A DNA stretch of 64,000 nucleotides, from the NCBI GenBank assembly GCA_020853575.1, contig JADYYP010000053.1, forward strand, positions 1 to 64,000, written 5' to 3'. The number at the start of each line of letters is the position of its first letter. Positions within the stretch are counted from its first letter, which is position 1. The translations under genes and the position numbers were made by a program. Origin of the DNA: Planctomycetota bacterium. GTDB lineage: Bacteria > Planctomycetota > UBA1135 > GCA-002686595. The notes below the pieces were generated by a model that was not told where the DNA came from, made no database searches, and worked only from the letters and a program-made list of their open reading frames with translations. Shown here piece after piece: positions 59,493-64,000 of the stretch.

Positions 59493-61109
59493 ATGCCGCT
59501 CCTCACGGTCCCGCTGGCCCTGATCCTGGTCTCGTGCTTCGTCTGCGGCGCCATCGTCACCTGGGCGCTCCAAGAGCGCCGTGTGCAGCGCGAGAAGGAC
59601 GAGCTCGAGAAGCAAATGGCGCGTGCACTGCAGACGCGCTACGAGATGTACGAGGGGCTCGAGCAGAGCGTGATCAAGCTGCTCGGCCGCTTCGAGTCGC
59701 TCGAGAACGAGTTCAAGCAGCGCCTGATCGAGGCGCGCAATCCGCGCGCGGCACTCGAGCAGACGGTCAAGCTGCGCTCGCGCAACCCCGAACTGTGGGA
59801 CATCGAGCGCGAACACCACCGCGCGCACTCCGAGCAGATGGGCGAGATCTCCATGCAGGCCACGCGCATCGCCGAGCTGATGGAGCAGCTCGAGACGCTC
59901 GAGAAGAGCCAGGCGGAACACGACGGCGAGCTCGCGCACGTCAAGTCGCGCTACGAGACGGCGGTGGCCAACTTCAACGAGAGCGACAAGGCCGCGAGCG
60001 CCAAGATCGAGCGCCTGGAGAGCGCGCTGGGTGAGCTCGAGCCGTTCCGTTCGCTGTACGAGGCTAGCGCTCGCGACCTCGAGGCCGCGCGCCGCTCCAG
60101 CGCCGGCGAACTCGCCGCGCGCGACGAGCAGATCCGCGCCCTCGAGGCGCGCGTGGCCGTGCTCGCCCTCAGCGAGGAGCGCGTGCGCCAGCTCGAGCAA
60201 CTCGGCGAGCGACGTGCGAGCGAGCTCGCCGCGGCGAACGAGCGCACGCTCGAAATCACGCGCCAGTCGGACGCGGTCGAGCAGCGCGCCACGGCTGCGC
60301 AAGCGCGTTGCGAGGCGTTGGCCGGGGAGCGCGACGCGGCGCACGCTGCGCTCGCCCGAGCGCAGGTCGAGCTGGAGCTCGCGCGCGGCGCCCAAGGCGA
60401 TGTCCAGGTTCAGCTCGAACGCGTCCGGAGCGAGCTCGCGCAGTCCGCGCAAGCCCTAGAGGCGCGCTCGACGGCGCTCGACGCGGCGGTCGAAGCGGGT
60501 CGCGAAGCCGGCGCGGCCAGCGCGCAGCTCGAGCGCGAGCTCGGGCTCGCCAACCTGAAATCCGCGCAGCTCGCCAAGGACTTGTCGGCGCTGCGTTCCG
60601 AGCACGAGACGCGCTGGAACGTCGCTCAAGCGGAGCTCGCCGAGACCGTGCGCGCGGCGCAGACGGCGCAGGCCGAGGCCCTCTCGCTCAAGTCGCGCCT
60701 GGAAGCGCTCGAAGCGCAACACGCGGCCACGCACGGAACCTGGCAGACCCAGCAAAGCGCACTCGAGGGTCAGTTGGCGACGGCCAACGAAAAAGCCGAG
60801 ACGCTGGCCCGCGAGCTGGGCCAAGAGCGCGCGGCGCTGCGCACCGAGCGCGCGCAGTTCGAAGAGCAGCAGAAGCTGATGGAGACGGCGTTGCAGGGCT
60901 CGCAGGCGCAGCTCGCGCTGTACCGTGCCAAGCTCAACCACCACTCGAGCCACGTCGAGGAGGCCTGGTCGGTGCTCAGCGAGCTCAAGCCGATGCTGGC
61001 CTCGCTCGAGCAGAAGCTCAAGGAGAGCGACGAACCCGCCGCGGCCCTGCCGGCCTCGACGATGGACCTGTCGGTGCTCGACGAGAAGCCGACCTCCAGC
61101 GGCTCCTGA
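59493..61109 (+). CDS. Membrane-anchored long coiled-coil protein
   Basis: 538 residues. One N-terminal transmembrane helix (LLTVPLALILVSCFVCGAIVTW) is followed by almost 500 residues of heptad-rich helix (LEKQMARALQTRYEMYEGLE, IAELMEQLETLEKSQAEHDG, ALGELEPFRSLYEASARDLE). The orientation resembles RmuC- or ZipA-like anchors but no nuclease or FtsZ-binding domain is present. Proteins like this often organise the envelope or cell division; the role here is unknown. The start at 59493 is used because the frame upstream has no membrane-helix context. It diverges from carB. Confidence 0.7.
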   Translation: MPLLTVPLALILVSCFVCGAIVTWALQERRVQREKDELEKQMARALQTRYEMYEGLEQSVIKLLGRFESLENEFKQRLIEARNPRAALEQTVKLRSRNPELWDIEREHHRAHSEQMGEISMQATRIAELMEQLETLEKSQAEHDGELAHVKSRYETAVANFNESDKAASAKIERLESALGELEPFRSLYEASARDLEAARRSSAGELAARDEQIRALEARVAVLALSEERVRQLEQLGERRASELAAANERTLEITRQSDAVEQRATAAQARCEALAGERDAAHAALARAQVELELARGAQGDVQVQLERVRSELAQSAQALEARSTALDAAVEAGREAGAASAQLERELGLANLKSAQLAKDLSALRSEHETRWNVAQAELAETVRAAQTAQAEALSLKSRLEALEAQHAATHGTWQTQQSALEGQLATANEKAETLARELGQERAALRTERAQFEEQQKLMETALQGSQAQLALYRAKLNHHSSHVEEAWSVLSELKPMLASLEQKLKESDEPAAALPASTMDLSVLDEKPTSSGS

Positions 61110-61296
61110 GACTCCCGCTCGAGCGCGACGTCGCGCCGGGACGAGAGCTGCGCAAGCCTTGCGCAGTCCGCTCGAACATTGCGCAGCTCGGCGCGCGCGA
61201 GTGGTCTTGGATGGGGCGTTGACGCTCCGCGGTGTTGGCACGGCACTTGGCCTTGGCTCGTGGCCTCTGGGCAATCAACGAGAAAGGACACAAGTC

Positions 61297-61947
61297 GTGA
61301 AGCCCCTCTTCATCATCGCGGTGCTCGCCGCAGCGACCGCGCTCCCGCAAGCCGCGGCTCAAGGTCGCGGACCGCGCGCCAATCCGTCGTGCGGCAACGT
61401 CTGCAACCAATCGGGACCGCACGCTCCGAACGGAAACGCTGCGGGCGACTGCAATGGCCAGCGGCAGGGCGCTCGCCGCGGTCGCGGCAACGGCGCGGGC
61501 CAAGGCGGCCTCTGTGGTTCGGCGCAGGGCCTTGCGCCGGGCGGCACGAACCTCGTGATCCCGCCAGGCGTCTTGCGTCCGTACGTCAAGGCGCTCCAGG
61601 CGACTCTCGAGAAGGAGCTGTACGCGCGCGACTACTACACCGCGGCCGCGCAAGCGCTGAGCGGGCCCCCGCGCTTCGCCAAGCTGGCGCAGGCCGAGCA
61701 GAAGCACGCCAATGCAGTCGCCAACATGATCACCTACCTCGGTGGGACGCCGGTCCTTGCGCACAACATCCCGGTTGTTGTTCCGGCGACGGTGGCCGAG
61801 GCGGACGCGACCTGCGAGCAGATCGAGTTGCTCGTCATCGACGTCTACGATCGACTGATCAACGCATGTCCCGATCCGGCGATCCTCCCGATGTTGAGCA
61901 ACATCCAGTCGGCCAACTACGCGCACCTCGACGCGGTGAACGGCTGA
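61297..61947 (+). CDS. Exported ferritin-like (DUF2202-type) protein
   Basis: 216 residues from a GTG with a good ribosome-binding site (GAAAGGA, 61282-61288). A signal peptide (PLFIIAVLAAATALPQAAAQG) is followed by a 50-residue Gly/Arg/Asn-rich linker with four cysteines (SCGNVCNQSG, DCNGQRQGARRGRG, GLCGSAQG). The four-helix-bundle domain comes next: LEKELYARDYYTAAAQAL, FAKLAQAEQKHANAVANMITYL and CEQIELLVIDVYDRLINAC. The Glu...ExxH pattern fits a di-iron site as in DUF2202 ferritin-like proteins. Location outside the cytoplasm is unusual for a ferritin fold but is typical of this family. Possible roles are metal binding or peroxide handling. Confidence 0.78.
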   Translation: MKPLFIIAVLAAATALPQAAAQGRGPRANPSCGNVCNQSGPHAPNGNAAGDCNGQRQGARRGRGNGAGQGGLCGSAQGLAPGGTNLVIPPGVLRPYVKALQATLEKELYARDYYTAAAQALSGPPRFAKLAQAEQKHANAVANMITYLGGTPVLAHNIPVVVPATVAEADATCEQIELLVIDVYDRLINACPDPAILPMLSNIQSANYAHLDAVNG

Positions 61948-62012
61948 CGCAGCGCGCGCGCGGCAGCGGCTCCTCACGTGAGGCGTCGCTGCCGGGCGAC
62001 GCCCAGAGCGCC

Positions 62013-63254
62013 ATGCTGCGACGCCCGGTCCTGGTCATCGTCGTGGTTGCGCTGCTGTGCGCGATCTGGGGCGGTGCGTGGCTGGACTACCGAGCGCAAG
62101 CGCGCTTGCACCGCGAGGAGTTCACGACCATGGGCGATGCGCTGGCCGCGGCCGCGCGTGGCTCGATCCAGCTGCTTTTTCGCGGCGGTCGGTACGATCC
62201 CGAGGAGCTCCAGGGCGCGATCGCGGAACTGCGCGATGGCTTGCGGCTCGAGCATGTCAGGCTCGAAGCCCAGGGCGCGCTCATGGCACAGGCGCCCAGC
62301 GATCCTCCGGAACTCGATGCGACGGTGCCCTTCGAGCTCTCGTTCGAGGCCCTTCACCCGCGCGTCGGGGGTCGCCATGGACCAGGTCCCCCCGGACTGA
62401 CCGAAGCTCCGCGGAGTCCGCTGCGGCTGTGCATCAGGCTCTCGCGTGCGACGTTGGAGCGGCGCCTGCGGGCCGATCTCGCGCGCTTCGTGGGATTGGC
62501 GTTGGCCTTGACGATCGTCCTGACTGTCTCGCTTTTTGCCTGGTCGGTCCGTGAGCGCTCCTTGCGATTGGCACTCGAGCTCGGCCGGACGCAGGAACAG
62601 CTGCGCGGCGTCGACTTCCTGGGACGGCTCGGCGCCGGTCTGGCGCACGAGACGCGCAATCCTCTGGGGCTGGTCCGCGGATTCGCCCAGCAGTTGGCCG
62701 ACGGAAGCGCTGCAGCGGCCCGAACGCGGGCGATCGGCGAGACGATCGTGGACGAGGTCGACCGCACCGTTGCGCGCCTCGACGAATTCCTGCTGCTCAG
62801 CCGGCCGGCCCGTCTGCGGCGCGAGCCGTTCGAGCTCCACGACCTCGTGCAGGAGCTCGTGCGCCTGCTCGAGCCCGATCTCGCATCCGTCGAAGCGAGC
62901 ATCGAGCTCGCGCCATTCACGCTCGCGGTCGACGCCGATCGAGAACAGGCGCGGCGGCTCTTCATGAACCTGCTGCTCAACGCGGTCCAGGCGGTCGAGC
63001 GGCGCGGGCGGGTTCGCATCGAGCTGGTGAGCGCGCGAGACGTGCACCAGGTGCGCATCGTCGACGACGGACCGGGCGTTCCCGATGAGTTGCGCGCGAC
63101 GCTCTTCGAGCCCTACGTCAGCGGGCGCCGCGGCGGCAGCGGACTCGGCCTAGCGATCGCGCGGCGCATCGCGTTCGAGCACGGCTGGTCGCTGGCCCAC
63201 GAACCCAACACCCCACGCGGTGCGACGTTCATCGTCACACTTCCTCGAGCATGA
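62013..63254 (+). CDS. Membrane sensor histidine kinase (NtrB/ZraS-like)
   Basis: 413 residues. Two transmembrane helices (about 5-24 and 159-177) bracket a periplasmic sensor of about 135 residues. The HisKA domain has His212 in LAHETRNPLGLVRGF, and the ATPase domain has NLLLNAVQAVERRG, DDGPGVPDEL and GSGLGLAIARRIAFEHG. This is the class that partners with sigma-54 response regulators. The stop overlaps the start of the NtrC-type gene downstream (ATGA), confirming the pair. Its ATG lies 65 bp after the ferritin-like gene, so that gene may share the transcript or be a target. Confidence 0.93.
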   Translation: MLRRPVLVIVVVALLCAIWGGAWLDYRAQARLHREEFTTMGDALAAAARGSIQLLFRGGRYDPEELQGAIAELRDGLRLEHVRLEAQGALMAQAPSDPPELDATVPFELSFEALHPRVGGRHGPGPPGLTEAPRSPLRLCIRLSRATLERRLRADLARFVGLALALTIVLTVSLFAWSVRERSLRLALELGRTQEQLRGVDFLGRLGAGLAHETRNPLGLVRGFAQQLADGSAAAARTRAIGETIVDEVDRTVARLDEFLLLSRPARLRREPFELHDLVQELVRLLEPDLASVEASIELAPFTLAVDADREQARRLFMNLLLNAVQAVERRGRVRIELVSARDVHQVRIVDDGPGVPDELRATLFEPYVSGRRGGSGLGLAIARRIAFEHGWSLAHEPNTPRGATFIVTLPRA

Positions 63255-64000
63255 CCCGCGTCGACCTGAGCGTGCTCGTCGTCGACGACGACGCCGGATA
63301 TCGCGAGCTCCTGGGCGGGTACTTGGGTGCGCGCTACCAGCACGTCGCCACCGCAGCGAGCGGGGAAGAGGCGCTGGAGTTCCTCTCGCGACACGCGGTC
63401 GACTTGATGTTGCTCGACATGCGCATGCACGGGATCGGCGGACTGGGAGTCTTGGAGTCGTTGGCGAAGAGCGAAAAGGCGCCGATCGTGCTCGTTCTGA
63501 CGGCCCACGCCGAGCTGGACGACGCCGTGCGCGCGATGAAGCTGGGAGCGCGCGACTACCTGCGCAAGCCGATCGATCTGTCGGAGCTCGGCGCGCTGAT
63601 CGACGAGCACCTCGGTCGGACCTCGCTGGCACGAGCTCGAGCGGACCTCGAGCTTCCCGAGGAGCTGGTCGCCGAGTCTCCCGCCATGCGCGAATTGCTC
63701 GGGGAGCTCGAGCGCGTCGCGCGCAGCGACGTCGCCGTCCTCGTCACCGGAGAGAGCGGAACCGGAAAGGAAGAACTCGCGCGCCTGTTGCACACACTCA
63801 GTCCACGCGCAGCCAAGCCGCTCGTCGCGATCAACGTCACCGCACTGCCCGAAGCGTTGCTCGAGAGTGAGCTCTTCGGCTGCGTGCGCGGCGCGTTCAC
63901 CGGTGCGGACCGCGAGCGCGATGGAGTGCTGCGATCGGCGCACGGCGGGACCCTGTTCCTCGACGAGATCGGCGACATGCCACTCGCGGCGCAGCCCAAG
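63251..64000 (+). CDS. NtrC-family sigma-54-dependent response regulator (5' part)
   Basis: The first 250 residues are in the window; the gene runs past the edge. The receiver domain shows LVVDDDAGYREL, phospho-acceptor Asp in LMLLDMRMHGIGG, and Lys in YLRKPIDLSEL. The AAA+ sigma-54 activation domain begins with VAESPAMRELL, Walker A VTGESGTGKEELA, and the sigma-54-contacting loop GAFTGAD, followed by GGTLFLDEIGDMP. DNA binding would be in the missing C-terminal part. It is controlled by the coupled sensor kinase and should activate sigma-54 (RpoN) promoters. Confidence 0.95.
   Translation, partial: MTRVDLSVLVVDDDAGYRELLGGYLGARYQHVATAASGEEALEFLSRHAVDLMLLDMRMHGIGGLGVLESLAKSEKAPIVLVLTAHAELDDAVRAMKLGARDYLRKPIDLSELGALIDEHLGRTSLARARADLELPEELVAESPAMRELLGELERVARSDVAVLVTGESGTGKEELARLLHTLSPRAAKPLVAINVTALPEALLESELFGCVRGAFTGADRERDGVLRSAHGGTLFLDEIGDMPLAAQPK

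Overview
The window is a GC-rich, densely coded bacterial chromosome segment. No rRNA, tRNA, CRISPR array or insertion sequence was recognised. The gene mix points to the phylum Planctomycetota, by inference. It has exported FG-GAP/EF-hand proteins, a protein with a dockerin-like DLNHNG loop, an ECF sigma factor next to a membrane Ser/Thr kinase with TPRs, sigma factors fused to membrane-anchored Ig-like arrays, and several exported proteins sharing one C-terminal domain.

Layout. 1-3.2 kb (minus): two exported FG-GAP-type proteins; the first looks frameshifted. 3.5-4.7 kb (+): a serpin. 4.7-7.3 kb (minus): a GT9 glycosyltransferase coupled to a B12-type radical SAM enzyme. 7.4 kb (+): a DUF486 membrane protein. 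7.8-10.8 kb (minus): a FUN14 - TPR - Ser/Thr kinase operon, divergent from the first sigma-TM-Ig fusion (11-13.7 kb). 13.8-16 kb (+): purF and a MntA/HepT toxin-antitoxin pair whose end abuts a truncated DNA glycosylase gene, itself coupled to an SDR gene. 17.3-18.6 kb (+): an HNH endonuclease and a TetR regulator. 18.9-22.3 kb (+): coiled-coil protein, OmpA-N-like membrane protein, Rab-like GTPase and histidine kinase, converging on an OmpR-type response regulator. 23.5-26.4 kb (+): the second sigma-TM-Ig fusion. 26.6-29 kb (+): a GT4 glycosyltransferase and a secreted protein.

29.2-34.2 kb (+): a self-regulated tripartite exporter operon (TetR, FtsX-type permease, ATPase, HlyD adaptor, TolC/NodT channel). 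34.8-38.2 kb: a radical SAM enzyme convergent with an exported EF-hand protein. 38.3-41.7 kb (+): an ECF sigma and Ser/Thr kinase-TPR pair. 41.8-44.4 kb (+): a beta-lactamase-fold protein lacking catalytic residues, and a phosphate-type porin. 44.5-46.3 kb (minus): a Gfo/Idh/MocA dehydrogenase with a TIM-barrel isomerase. Divergent from these, and after a perfect 20-bp palindrome, lie a TetR regulator and an SRPBCC gene broken by an in-frame TAG. 47.7-50.4 kb (+): a WD40 protein and a small membrane protein. 50.6-55.6 kb (minus): two tandem subtilases. 56-59.3 kb (minus): carB. 59.5-64 kb (+): a membrane coiled-coil protein, a ferritin-like protein, and a sensor kinase with an NtrC-type regulator cut by the window end.

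The strongest candidates for undescribed biology are these. (a) Two paralogous proteins join a sigma factor, a membrane segment and an Ig-like array in one frame, each with a matching internal ribosome-binding site and ATG exactly at the junction. (b) A 142-143-residue, four-cysteine domain forms the extreme C-terminus of four otherwise different exported proteins. (c) A Rab-like GTPase is translationally coupled to a histidine kinase and an OmpA-N-like membrane protein.
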